Virus record (IMG/VR): IMGVR_UViG_3300009181_006602
Coordinates: 1-64,000 of that record
Strand: one strand, 5' to 3'
From: a virus
DNA: 64,000 nt
Positions within the stretch are counted from its first letter, which is position 1; each line of letters starts with the position of its first letter. The notes beneath the pieces are model-generated. The model saw only the letters and a list, made by a program, of their open reading frames with translations, searched no databases and was not told the DNA's origin. Below, in pieces: positions 50,510-59,238 of this stretch. The position numbers were made by a program, and so were the translations under genes.

Positions 50510-51502
50510 ATGAGTAAGCGTGCTTTCATAACAGGCGTAACTGGTCAGGATGGTAGCTATCTTGTTGATCTTTTGGCATCAAAAGGTTACGAAGTACACG
50601 GTCTTATCAGACAATCTACGCAATTTACGCCTGATCGTTGGGGACACTTAAAAGGAGCAATGTTGTCTAAAAAGCTAGAAGTTCATCATGGCGATCTAAT
50701 GGACGCATCAGGAATGAGAGTAATATTAGAAACCATTCAACCTGACGAAGTTTATAATCTCGCAGCGCAAAGCCATGTTGGTATATCTTTTGAACAGCCA
50801 GTTAATACTTCAGAAGTTACAGCTCTTGGCACGCTTTATCTATTAGATGCGATCAAACGTTCTAAATTAAATTGTAAATTTTATCAGGCATCATCAAGCG
50901 AGATGTTCGGAAAAGTTAAACTGACTCCGCAAAACGAAGAAACGCCTTTTTATCCTAGAAGCCCATACGGTTGCGCAAAAGTATACGCTCATTATATTAC
51001 ACAAAACTATAGAGAATCCTATGACATCTTTGCATGCTCAGGCATTTTATTCAATCATGAATCCGAGCGAAGAGGAGAAAACTTTGTGACTCGTAAAATC
51101 ACAAGAGCCATTGGTCGTATTAAAGCTGGTTTGCAAAACGAGTTGCGAATGGGAAATACGACGGCGCTTAGAGACTGGGGATATGCACCTGAATACGTTG
51201 AAGCAATGTGGCTAATGTTGCAACAAGATCAGCCTAACGATTATGTGATAGGTACAGGAACGCAACACTCTGTTCAAGAATTTATCGATGCAGCTTTCGC
51301 CATCGCCGGCCTTGATAAAGATCAATATATCAAAATAGATCAGAAATTTATGAGACCGTCGGAAGTAGATACACTTATCGCCGATACTTCGAAGGCTAAA
51401 GAAGTTTTGGGTTGGACACCTCAAGTTGACTTTAACACGCTTGTTAAAAAGATGGTAGAGCATGATATTGCGTTGGCAGAGAAGGAAAAATCTCTTTTCT
51501 AA
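50510..51502 (+). CDS. gmd: GDP-mannose 4,6-dehydratase
   Basis: A 330-residue short-chain dehydrogenase converting GDP-D-mannose to GDP-4-keto-6-deoxymannose, precursor of fucose, rhamnose and perosamine. Rossmann motif ITGVTGQDGSYL (8-19), NLAAQSHVGISF, catalytic SSSEMFGKV and YGCAKVYAHYI (Tyr and Lys of Y-x-x-x-K), and NHESERRGENFVTRKITRAI, the family's substrate segment. Full length for the family. A GDP-fucose synthase (WcaG) is not seen in the window. A ribosome-binding site AAGAGGTC precedes the ATG. Confidence 0.92.
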   Translation: MSKRAFITGVTGQDGSYLVDLLASKGYEVHGLIRQSTQFTPDRWGHLKGAMLSKKLEVHHGDLMDASGMRVILETIQPDEVYNLAAQSHVGISFEQPVNTSEVTALGTLYLLDAIKRSKLNCKFYQASSSEMFGKVKLTPQNEETPFYPRSPYGCAKVYAHYITQNYRESYDIFACSGILFNHESERRGENFVTRKITRAIGRIKAGLQNELRMGNTTALRDWGYAPEYVEAMWLMLQQDQPNDYVIGTGTQHSVQEFIDAAFAIAGLDKDQYIKIDQKFMRPSEVDTLIADTSKAKEVLGWTPQVDFNTLVKKMVEHDIALAEKEKSLF

Positions 51503-51507
51503 TAATC

Positions 51508-52407
51508 ATGAATAAAGTTTTTGTATTAAGACCATCAGAAGATTGGATCGTCGATAGACTAGTCGATGAATGGTACACGGGCAATTCTGATATGTCAGTC
51601 CATGATTCAAATCAAGCAGATGTGATATGGTTACTCGCAAACTGGTGTTATAAGCGTATTGATAGAAATTTATTGATAAGCAAAAAAGTGATCACTACTA
51701 TTCATCATGTTGTTAGTGAGAAATTTGATCAAGCTAAATTGTTAGATTTTCAGTATAGAGACTCTATAACCAGTGTTTATCATGTACCCAATGGTCACAC
51801 AGAAAGTATCGTAAAACAATTAACTAAAAAAGCTATACATGTAATTCCATATTGGGCTAATCAAAACATCTGGAGACAAACTGGCGACAAGTTAATGTTA
51901 AGAGAAAAATACGGTTTGACTATCGACGGATATTTGATAGGGTCATTTCAAAGAGATACAGAAGGACATGATTTAAAGACTCCAAAACTAGAAAAGGGTC
52001 CTGACCTACTGGTAGATGCTATAGAAAAGCTTTGGATAACTAATAAATCAATTCATGTTGTTTTAGCTGGTTGGCGCCGACAATATGTGATATCTAGACT
52101 TGAGCAAGCTGGTATACCTTATACATACTTTGATCGACCTTCGCAAGAAACAATAAATGAGTTATACCAAACGTTGGATCTATATCCTGTCACCGCTAGA
52201 GCAGAAGGTGGGCCACAGTCTCTAATAGAATGCGGATTATTGAACATCCCAGTAGTTTCTAGAGATATTGGTATAGCAAGTCAAGTTCTTCCTAAAGAAT
52301 CAATTTCAGCTGACGTTGCGAGTGCTACACCGAATATACCGACAATAGATAACTTAAAATTGCCTAGTGGATATCTTAGCTATAGAAATTTGATAAACTC
52401 GCTATAA
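51508..52407 (+). CDS. Glycosyltransferase, GT4-type
   Basis: A 299-residue GT-B protein. TTIHHVVSEKFD, VYHVPNGHTESIV, IPYWANQNIW and LYPVTARAEGGPQSLIECGL (E-G-G-P-x-x-x-I-E-C-G) are the acceptor and donor-phosphate motifs of retaining family 4 transferases. It starts five bases after the GDP-mannose dehydratase stop, so it may transfer the deoxy-sugar derived from that product. Donor unproven. Confidence 0.72.
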   Translation: MNKVFVLRPSEDWIVDRLVDEWYTGNSDMSVHDSNQADVIWLLANWCYKRIDRNLLISKKVITTIHHVVSEKFDQAKLLDFQYRDSITSVYHVPNGHTESIVKQLTKKAIHVIPYWANQNIWRQTGDKLMLREKYGLTIDGYLIGSFQRDTEGHDLKTPKLEKGPDLLVDAIEKLWITNKSIHVVLAGWRRQYVISRLEQAGIPYTYFDRPSQETINELYQTLDLYPVTARAEGGPQSLIECGLLNIPVVSRDIGIASQVLPKESISADVASATPNIPTIDNLKLPSGYLSYRNLINSL

Positions 52408-52446
52408 AAACGTTGGCGTGTTTCATTGACGAAGTTGGAGTTTAAA

Positions 52447-53262
52447 ATGCAAAACAATTGGTATGATGATTTGTGCGAATATTATAAAGTGACGCCTGAA
52501 GTCGCGACACAACTAGGTACGCGTAGCGCCGGTAGAAAACCAAATTTACCAGGATCATCTACAACACATGCTGTTAGCAACAAGACATTTGAAGAGATAT
52601 GGGCTTCGGCGCCTAGAGACAACGAAGAACAAATTTTTCAATTTTATAAAGATCAAGGTGCATGGTCGGCTTTTAGACAAGTCGTTCGACATAAAGATAT
52701 GACGAACCTACACTTAGATCTTTTGTCTAGAACAATAAAAACAAATTCTACTTTTTGTGAGTATGGTTGTGGAGTAGCGCCATTTACTTATACATTGTTA
52801 AAAAATATTGATGTTAATGAATGTTTAAACATTTATATTTCAGATGTAGAAAGTGAACATTTTACATTTGGTGCTTGGCGATTAAAAAAATTAATAGAGT
52901 CTAGAGATTTAAAAAATATAAAGTTTGAACCGGTAACTATATTGCCTAATTCATTACCTCAATATTCAAAAATGTTAGATATAGTTTTTATATTCGAGGT
53001 CTTAGAACACGTTCCTAACCCAGTAACATTATTAAAAAATCTTTCGTCACAAATGAGTGCCGGCGGATTATTTTGCGAAAACTTTATCAAACATGTTCAT
53101 GATCCGAACGAACAACCCGGACCTGATTTAGAATCAGCTGCAATGTTAAGAGATCAATATTATGAAAACTTGAGTACGGACTTTAAATTATTTATTGGCG
53201 AATTTCCCAGTCTTAGTCCGAATCAAACTAGGGTTTGGAAAAAAAATGAAAATCTATTTTAA
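52447..53262 (+). CDS. SAM-dependent methyltransferase
   Basis: The ATG at 52447 follows GGAG by about seven bases and is preferred to the TTG at 52426. The 271-residue product has a class I core: FCEYGCGVAPFTYTLL (motif I), IYISDVESEHFTFG, DIVFIFEVLEHVPNP (motif II/III with the E-H-V-x-x-P signature). Members of this group methylate sugars or small acceptors. In this operon it may methylate a glycan residue. It overlaps the next gene by 17 bases. Confidence 0.75.
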   Translation: MQNNWYDDLCEYYKVTPEVATQLGTRSAGRKPNLPGSSTTHAVSNKTFEEIWASAPRDNEEQIFQFYKDQGAWSAFRQVVRHKDMTNLHLDLLSRTIKTNSTFCEYGCGVAPFTYTLLKNIDVNECLNIYISDVESEHFTFGAWRLKKLIESRDLKNIKFEPVTILPNSLPQYSKMLDIVFIFEVLEHVPNPVTLLKNLSSQMSAGGLFCENFIKHVHDPNEQPGPDLESAAMLRDQYYENLSTDFKLFIGEFPSLSPNQTRVWKKNENLF

Positions 53263-54166
53263 TAGACGACCTGTTAAAGGTCCTTGGGGAGGCGGTTCTA
53301 AAGTGCTTTCTTCCGTCGTAGAAGAATGTCACAAGCGTAATCATGCAGTGATATTCGAAGAACAATTAGATCTTACTAATGGAGATGTTGATCTAATCGT
53401 GTGCTTGGATCCTAGACCTAATCAAAGCGTTGATTTTAAAAAGATGCTTGAATACAAGGAGAAGTTTGGAAAAAAAATTCTTCAAAGAGTCGGTGATCTT
53501 GGTACACATGGGAAACCAGAACTTTTTGAACTTTTGAAAAAAACTACGCCACTAGTAGATGTTCTCGTATTTCCTAGTAACTGGGCAAAAAAATATTTAA
53601 ATCAAGACGACTCAATACAACAATATGTAATTAAAAATGCGCCATTACCAGCGTTTGTCTTTAGCAAGAATTACGAAAAATCATTTGATGAGAAAATAAA
53701 TCTTGTAACTCATCACTGGTCTGATAATGTCAATAAAGGATTCGACTTTTATCAAGAGTTAGACAATTATTGTTTAAATTCTAAAAAGTTTACATTTACA
53801 TATATCGGAAGGGCTCCTCGAAATATTTCCTTTAATAGACACCTACCTCCACACGATGTAAGCGGATTAATCGATGAGTTGCCAAATTATCACATATACG
53901 TTACAGCTTCTAAACTTGAGGCTGGCGCTAATCATGTTCTTGAGGCATTAGCGTTGAATTTGCCTGTACTTTATCACAGCGATGGAGGCAGCATACATGA
54001 ATATTGCAAAGATCATGGATTTTCTTATACCAATTTAGAAGAATTAACGTATATCTTAGAAAACCATATTGAACACATCTATTCCATTTTTATAAAAATG
54101 TCTGTAACCAGGCAATCCTTAGACATGGCAAAAGAATACGTAAATTTATTTGAGACCCTCGCGTGA
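53246..54166 (+). CDS. Glycosyltransferase, GT4-type
   Basis: The ATG at 53246 (MKIYFNRRPVKGPWGGGSKV) gives 306 residues; the longer frame lacks a plausible start. GPWGGGSKVLSSVVEEC is the family 4 N-terminal glycine loop, DVLVFPSNWAKKYL and YVTASKLEAGANHVLEALALNLPVLYH (E-A-G-x-x-x-x-L-E-A) form the donor side. It overlaps both neighbours. Donor and acceptor unknown. Confidence 0.72.
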   Translation: MKIYFNRRPVKGPWGGGSKVLSSVVEECHKRNHAVIFEEQLDLTNGDVDLIVCLDPRPNQSVDFKKMLEYKEKFGKKILQRVGDLGTHGKPELFELLKKTTPLVDVLVFPSNWAKKYLNQDDSIQQYVIKNAPLPAFVFSKNYEKSFDEKINLVTHHWSDNVNKGFDFYQELDNYCLNSKKFTFTYIGRAPRNISFNRHLPPHDVSGLIDELPNYHIYVTASKLEAGANHVLEALALNLPVLYHSDGGSIHEYCKDHGFSYTNLEELTYILENHIEHIYSIFIKMSVTRQSLDMAKEYVNLFETLA

Positions 54167-54870
54167 AAATTAATATTAGTATAGACGATGTTTCTCCGCA
54201 TCCCCTTTCTTCTATACGCGTTATAGAAAGATGTAATGAGATTATATCGATATTCCCAAGCGTAAAGTTTAGTCTCTTTGTTCCGGTCGCCTATTGGCGA
54301 ACAGTTAAACATGGAACTACCACTGACAAACCTTTAAATATCGATCTTTTTCCTGATTTTTGTAATTTTATTAGTAAACTTTCAAAAGAAAATTTTGAAA
54401 TTTGTTATCATGGATTTTATCATGGTATACCTGGTATAAGCGACAACGATGAATTTCAACGATTAAATGCAGACGAGGCTAAACAAAAATTTCAAACCAT
54501 GTTTGAAGTTGTTGATCGAGCAGGCTTAGGGACTATTTTTAAGCCTATATTTAGACCGCCTGCGTGGAGAATGTCGCCAGACGCTATTAACGTTGCTCAA
54601 TTATCAGGTATAGAAATATTAGCTCTTTCTCCAAAGACATATGCTAGAAAAATTTACGACGGCGCAGAAAATACTTTTGATAAAATTGTTTATTATAATT
54701 GCAATCCTCCGTTTGATGAGCTTAACGCTTTTTCTCCTTATACCGAAATTGTCTACCACGCTTGTGAATGGGACTCGAATTATTTAAGCAAAGAAAAAAC
54801 AATAGAATTAAAAAACTTTTTGCAATTACAAAACAATGCAGAATTTTGTTTTATGAAAGATCTTATATGA
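54163..54870 (+). CDS. Polysaccharide deacetylase-like protein
   Basis: A 235-residue NodB-fold protein with a GTG start. Motif 1 ISIDDVSPHP (D-D metal site), motif 2 CYHGFYHG (H-x-x-x-H), motif 3 FRPPAWRMSP (R-P-P-x-W), and a late H (VYHACEWDS). It lacks a signal peptide, so it should act in the cytoplasm, on nucleotide-linked or lipid-linked sugars rather than wall polymer. Coupled to the transferase before it and the cupin gene after it. Confidence 0.75.
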   Translation: MKINISIDDVSPHPLSSIRVIERCNEIISIFPSVKFSLFVPVAYWRTVKHGTTTDKPLNIDLFPDFCNFISKLSKENFEICYHGFYHGIPGISDNDEFQRLNADEAKQKFQTMFEVVDRAGLGTIFKPIFRPPAWRMSPDAINVAQLSGIEILALSPKTYARKIYDGAENTFDKIVYYNCNPPFDELNAFSPYTEIVYHACEWDSNYLSKEKTIELKNFLQLQNNAEFCFMKDLI

Positions 54871-55304
54871 TAATCTTAAAAAAGATTCAAAAGATAAAAA
54901 CGCCGGATGGTTGTATGATTCCCATATATAGAAATTGGGATAATGAAACCAACGAAGGTCATGAACCTAAAATGGTTTATGCTACAATGATAATGTCTAA
55001 AACAGAAAAAGATATTATACTTCACGAACGTAGAATTGCTTATATGACCTGCATACAAGGCGTTGTCCAATTAGAAACTCACGTTGAAAATACGATTAAG
55101 ACAACTTCGCTGTCTTCTAAAGAAGATGTAAACGGGATGATCGACCTTGTTATTATTCCTGCCAATATGCCAATAAAGTTGTCAAATCATGGTGACGAAA
55201 CGGCGATTATCATAAATTGCCCCAGCCCGTCTTGGCATCCAAATGATCCTGACACCATAAAATTTAAAAATTGGAGTGAATTTAAAAAATGGAAAAAAGA
55301 CTAA
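54867..55304 (+). CDS. Cupin sugar epimerase/isomerase-like protein
   Basis: The ATG at 54867 overlaps the previous stop and gives 145 residues; the longer frame is rejected. The cupin core shows ILHERRIAYMTCIQGVVQLE and LVIIPANMPIKLSNHGDETA, then NCPSPSWHPNDPD. This is the pattern of dTDP-4-keto-6-deoxyhexose 3,5-epimerases and FdtA/WxcM-type 3,4-ketoisomerases. The next gene is a dTDP-glucose 4,6-dehydratase-like enzyme that would make its substrate. Confidence 0.65.
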   Translation: MIILKKIQKIKTPDGCMIPIYRNWDNETNEGHEPKMVYATMIMSKTEKDIILHERRIAYMTCIQGVVQLETHVENTIKTTSLSSKEDVNGMIDLVIIPANMPIKLSNHGDETAIIINCPSPSWHPNDPDTIKFKNWSEFKKWKKD

Positions 55305-56263
55305 AAAAACCTTGTCACTTTTTAGTGACAGGCGGTTTGGGGTTTATAGGTAGCTTCTTCATAGAAAAATGCTTGTCTTTAGGTCATAGCGTAACGAACA
55401 TCGATAAGATCACCTATGCTTCGAATACTGATATAAAGTTTATCGGAGAATATAAATTCATTCAAGAAGACATATGCGACATTAAAGAAATACCCAACTG
55501 TGACATTATAGTAAATTTCGCCGCCGAGTCACATGTAGATAATTCAATAACTGAAAGCTTTAACTTTTTGAATTCCAACGTTAAGGGTATTTATAACTTG
55601 TTGGAAATAATAAAGAACAACAAAATAAAAAGTGCTTTGGCGGCTCAAAAATATGCTAGTCCATTATTTGTACAGATTAGCACCGACGAAGTCTTTGGAG
55701 ATATAGCTGAAGGATTTTTTAAGGAAGAAGATAGACACAAAGCCAGCAATCCTTATTCGGCGACTAAAGCCGCCGCAGAACAAATATTATTTGCGTGGGC
55801 CAGAACTTATGATATACCTTTTTTGATGACTAGAACAACGAACAATTATGGTAAAAGGCAACATCCTGAAAAGTTGATACCGAGAGTTATAACGAAGTTA
55901 CTAGCAGGAGAAAAAGCCCCTATTCACGGTAACGGTTCATATATTAGAAACTGGATTCACGTCGAAGATAATATCGAAGCGATATTACGAGTTATCGATC
56001 TTGGAACTCTAAATGAAGTTTATCATATTGCTTCCGAAGAAGAATATACTGTTAATGAAGTTGTCGAGCGAATTTGTAGAGTTTTAAATTTAAACTTTAA
56101 AGACAGAACAGACTATAGTTCAGATAGAGCCGGTGCTGATTCAAGGTATGCACTTGATTTTCAAAAGATAACAAAACTAGGCTGGGTTCCAAAGAGAAGC
56201 CTTGAAGAATCACTAATAGAAATCGTAGAACACTATAGAAATAAAAATGATACCACTTTTTAA
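55289..56263 (+). CDS. rmlB: dTDP-glucose 4,6-dehydratase-like enzyme
   Basis: A 324-residue short-chain dehydrogenase: FLVTGGLGFIGSFFIEKCL, NIDKITYASN, NFAAESHVDNSI, QISTDEVFGD, NPYSATKAAAEQI (Tyr-x-x-x-Lys) and TRTTNNYGKRQHPEKLIPRV. These are RmlB signatures for dTDP-glucose to dTDP-4-keto-6-deoxyglucose. It overlaps the next gene by 17 bases and the previous one by 16. An RmlA thymidylyltransferase is not in view; the host could supply dTDP-glucose. Confidence 0.88.
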   Translation: MEKRLKKPCHFLVTGGLGFIGSFFIEKCLSLGHSVTNIDKITYASNTDIKFIGEYKFIQEDICDIKEIPNCDIIVNFAAESHVDNSITESFNFLNSNVKGIYNLLEIIKNNKIKSALAAQKYASPLFVQISTDEVFGDIAEGFFKEEDRHKASNPYSATKAAAEQILFAWARTYDIPFLMTRTTNNYGKRQHPEKLIPRVITKLLAGEKAPIHGNGSYIRNWIHVEDNIEAILRVIDLGTLNEVYHIASEEEYTVNEVVERICRVLNLNFKDRTDYSSDRAGADSRYALDFQKITKLGWVPKRSLEESLIEIVEHYRNKNDTTF

Positions 56264-57338
56264 GATTCATTCGCCCGCAGGCGTCGGAACAAAAATACAA
56301 GAAGTTTTTGATGCAGGAGTTATAACTGAAGGAGAATTCTCTGATAAATTCGAAAGCGAGTTTGGTTCTTACGTTGGTAATTCAAACTGCTCTTTAGTTA
56401 ATAGTTGTACTTCGGCTTTGACACTTGCATATAGATTATCAGATCTAGGTCCTGATACGGAAATTATCACGACCCCTATGACCTGTATGGCAACCAACGA
56501 ACCAGCCCATCTAACAGGAGCAAAGCTGGTTTTTGCTGACATTGACCCGACAACAGGTAATATTGATCCAGAATCAATAAAGAAAAGGTTATCAAAACGA
56601 ACTAAAGCAGTCGTCGCCGTTCATTGGTCTGGTCAACCTTTCGATATTAACTCAGTACGACATGTCGTTAAACAATATAATCCAAATATCAAGATTATAG
56701 AAGACGCCGCCCATGCGCTTGGAGCGTCTTATGAAAACAAACCTATAGGAGGTCATTCTGATTATGTTTGTTTTTCATTTCAAGCTATCAAACACCTAAC
56801 GACCGTTGATGGTGGAGCAGTATGTTCTCTTTTAACAAATGACGACGCCAGGATAAAAAAAATTCGTTGGTTCGGTTTAGATAGAAAATACGTTGGTCCG
56901 CGGTGGGAACAAGATATAACAGAATCAGGTTATAAGTTTCACATGAATAACGTAAATGCTATCATCGGATTAGAACAGATGAAGCATTTAGACTTTATTG
57001 TTAATTCTCATAAGAAAAATGGTAAACTATACGATACAAGGATAAACAATCCTAAAATCGAAAAGCTTCGTCGAGATAGTTGCGCAGAGTCTTCTTACTG
57101 GATCTATTCGTTACTCGTTGACAACAAAGAAAAATTCAAACAACATCTTGCTATGAACGGGATAGCTTCAGATGTAGTTCACGTGCGTAACGATCACTAT
57201 AGCGTCTTTGGAGATTTTAAACAACAAGACCTCAGCGGGACCGATAAGTTTTGTAATAAGATGATTAATATACCTGTAGGTTGGTGGTTGAGCGATGCCG
57301 ATTTAGATAAAATAGTCGATGTCGTTAATAACTACTAA
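56247..57338 (+). CDS. DegT/DnrJ-type sugar aminotransferase
   Basis: A 363-residue PLP enzyme of the DegT/DnrJ/EryC1/StrS family that aminates keto-sugar nucleotides. VNSCTSALTLAYRL, TPMTCMATNEPAHL, DIDPTTGNIDP, IEDAAHALGASY and SFQAIKHLTTVDGGAV, where Lys binds PLP, are all present. With the dehydratase, cupin and acetyltransferase around it, it would make a 3- or 4-amino-deoxyhexose. Confidence 0.88.
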   Translation: MIPLFKIHSPAGVGTKIQEVFDAGVITEGEFSDKFESEFGSYVGNSNCSLVNSCTSALTLAYRLSDLGPDTEIITTPMTCMATNEPAHLTGAKLVFADIDPTTGNIDPESIKKRLSKRTKAVVAVHWSGQPFDINSVRHVVKQYNPNIKIIEDAAHALGASYENKPIGGHSDYVCFSFQAIKHLTTVDGGAVCSLLTNDDARIKKIRWFGLDRKYVGPRWEQDITESGYKFHMNNVNAIIGLEQMKHLDFIVNSHKKNGKLYDTRINNPKIEKLRRDSCAESSYWIYSLLVDNKEKFKQHLAMNGIASDVVHVRNDHYSVFGDFKQQDLSGTDKFCNKMINIPVGWWLSDADLDKIVDVVNNY

Positions 57339-57809
57339 ATGTATATGATGATAAGTTTAAGACGCGTTAATAAAAGCGATCTTGGTTTTATTAACACCAT
57401 TAGAAATGACACGTCGACAAGAAGTCAGTTAGAGAATACTAATACTATTTCTTTAGAAGAAACAGTCAAATGGTTTAATGAAAAATCTCCAATTTGGTTT
57501 ATTATTAATCGCGAAATTGAACAAGTAGGTTATATTAGAACTAGCTTCGATACGGGTACTTCTATCTGTATAGGCTGTGATATAGCGCCAGCACAAAGAG
57601 GAAAAGGATATGCCGAGGCAGCATATCGACACTTGATTCCTGAGCTATATGAAAAAGGCTATTCAATAATTTGGTTAGATGTATATCGTGACAATATACC
57701 TGCATATAACTTATATAAAAAACTAGGATTCTATGAAGTCGGATCAAGTTGTAGAATTATTAATAATAGAGAATACATCACGATGATCCACGCGAGGAAG
57801 AATACGTGA
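57339..57809 (+). CDS. GNAT acetyltransferase (sugar N-acetyltransferase-like)
   Basis: A 156-residue GNAT with ISLRRVNKSDLGFINTIRND at the start, IGCDIAPAQRGKGYAEAAYR holding the acetyl-CoA loop (Q/R-x-x-G-x-G/A), and WLDVYRDNIPAYNLYKKLGF at the end. It follows the aminotransferase without a gap, the arrangement in PseH and FdtC-type steps that acetylate an amino-sugar. Alternative ATGs at 57345 and 57348 are possible starts. Confidence 0.78.
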   Translation: MYMMISLRRVNKSDLGFINTIRNDTSTRSQLENTNTISLEETVKWFNEKSPIWFIINREIEQVGYIRTSFDTGTSICIGCDIAPAQRGKGYAEAAYRHLIPELYEKGYSIIWLDVYRDNIPAYNLYKKLGFYEVGSSCRIINNREYITMIHARKNT

Positions 57810-58612
57810 CAGTAGATTTGCAAATAGCGATACCGTGTGGTCCTAATAGCGAAAGATTCGCCAACTTTTTAATTAAGACTATCGAATCCACAATATCGAA
57901 AACATTGAATTATCGTTTTTTAATAGGTGTCAATAAACCTAAAGTCGATAAGACCATAATAATCGGTGACCATCCTGCAAATAAATTTGATTTTATAGAA
58001 GAATTTTCGCAAGAGACAAGTAGCCTAGGCCACGCGCATTGTCTTAATCTCATGTTAAAAAACATGAATTCTAAGTTTGGATTTTTTTTAGATTCTGACG
58101 TGGCAGTTCTAGAAAAAAATTGGGATATTCTATTATTGGATAAGTTAAAAGATAGAACTATCATGATAGGTAGCGAATATCATCACTCTGATGGCAAGAT
58201 GGTGAAAAAGCCTAATGTTATTACTTGCGCGTTTGACATCGAAATCTTTAAAAAACTAAAGCTAAACTTTACGCCTTCTTTAAAAAAGATAGTTACGACT
58301 CATGAAACAGCACAGTTTTATGGAACACAAATTGGGCAATCCATTATGTTGGATACAGGTTGCGAAATTATGGAAACTATCTCAAAAAACGGATATGAAA
58401 CAGACACTCTAAAAATAGTGTCTTCTCGTTATCAAGAAACCGTGTCTGAATTAAAGGTCTTAGATTCTTATCAACGCGGTGAAGAATATCATCTAAACGA
58501 TAAGCCTATTTGTACTCATATAGGACGATCATTAACTAGAGATTTCAAAAAAGACCCTATCGTCAAGGCGTGGAAAGATAGCGTTGAACATTGGCTTTAT
58601 GGGAAAATCTGA
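57806..58612 (+). CDS. Putative GT-A glycosyltransferase
   Basis: A 268-residue protein with a GTG start. LQIAIPCGPNSERFANFLIK at the start and GFFLDSDVAVLEKNWDILLL with a D-x-D resemble a GT-A fold, as does LGHAHCLNLMLKN before it. It lacks the standard family 2 N-terminal signature, so I hold it as a distant relative. A His near the C-terminus (CTHIGRSLT) may complete the metal site. Confidence 0.6.
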   Translation: MTVDLQIAIPCGPNSERFANFLIKTIESTISKTLNYRFLIGVNKPKVDKTIIIGDHPANKFDFIEEFSQETSSLGHAHCLNLMLKNMNSKFGFFLDSDVAVLEKNWDILLLDKLKDRTIMIGSEYHHSDGKMVKKPNVITCAFDIEIFKKLKLNFTPSLKKIVTTHETAQFYGTQIGQSIMLDTGCEIMETISKNGYETDTLKIVSSRYQETVSELKVLDSYQRGEEYHLNDKPICTHIGRSLTRDFKKDPIVKAWKDSVEHWLYGKI

Positions 58613-59231
58613 TCCTATTATACTCAAGGAATATGCCAGATTTCTTGAAAGCGAAATAAGTTTATGTAACTCGGTGGCATTTTTAGGATTTAATCAAGAG
58701 AATTCTTTTACGCTTGGTGTCAAGGCAGATGTAAGACATTTTTATGATGCGCAATTAAACAATTGGGATATTAACGATGACTGGTCATTGAAACAAAATT
58801 ACGATTTAATCGTGTGTACGCGGTGTGCTTATTTCTCAAAAGAACCTTCAAGGTTTATAGAAAAGTGTAAACAACATCTTAACGATGCCGGCCTTGCGAT
58901 GGTCGACTGGGGCTTAGGCGACCATTGGAGATTTAACAACTACAAGGTAGGTTGGTTACGAGATGGGGAACACGAGTTTGCCTACAAACAAGAAAATTTT
59001 TTGTATTCTTGCTTTTGGAATGAAAATCTACGAAAAGACGTTAATGTAGAATTATTTTGGAACCAGATTTTAACAAACAAAAAATTTGGCTACACGTTAA
59101 ATAACGACTTAGAAGAAGTCATAAAAGAAGAGGTGCCGAGCTTAGTCAATTATGACATAAAAAAAATTAAAACTATTTTTCTTTGGCCTGAATCTCCGCA
59201 ACTTTATATTATTACATTAATTCAAAAATGA
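58599..59231 (+). CDS. Methyltransferase-like protein
   Basis: The ATG at 58599 (MGKSDPIILKEYARF) is preferred to the TTG at 58584. The 210-residue product has LIVCTRCAYFSKEPSRFIEK and LNDAGLAMVDWGLGDHWRF, which match the later half of a class I methyltransferase (strand 4 to strand 5). The usual glycine-rich motif I is absent or strongly changed (VAFLGFNQENSF). It may be a degenerate methyltransferase. It overlaps the gene before it by 14 bases. Confidence 0.45.
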   Translation: MGKSDPIILKEYARFLESEISLCNSVAFLGFNQENSFTLGVKADVRHFYDAQLNNWDINDDWSLKQNYDLIVCTRCAYFSKEPSRFIEKCKQHLNDAGLAMVDWGLGDHWRFNNYKVGWLRDGEHEFAYKQENFLYSCFWNENLRKDVNVELFWNQILTNKKFGYTLNNDLEEVIKEEVPSLVNYDIKKIKTIFLWPESPQLYIITLIQK

Positions 59232-59238
59232 GCGAGAT

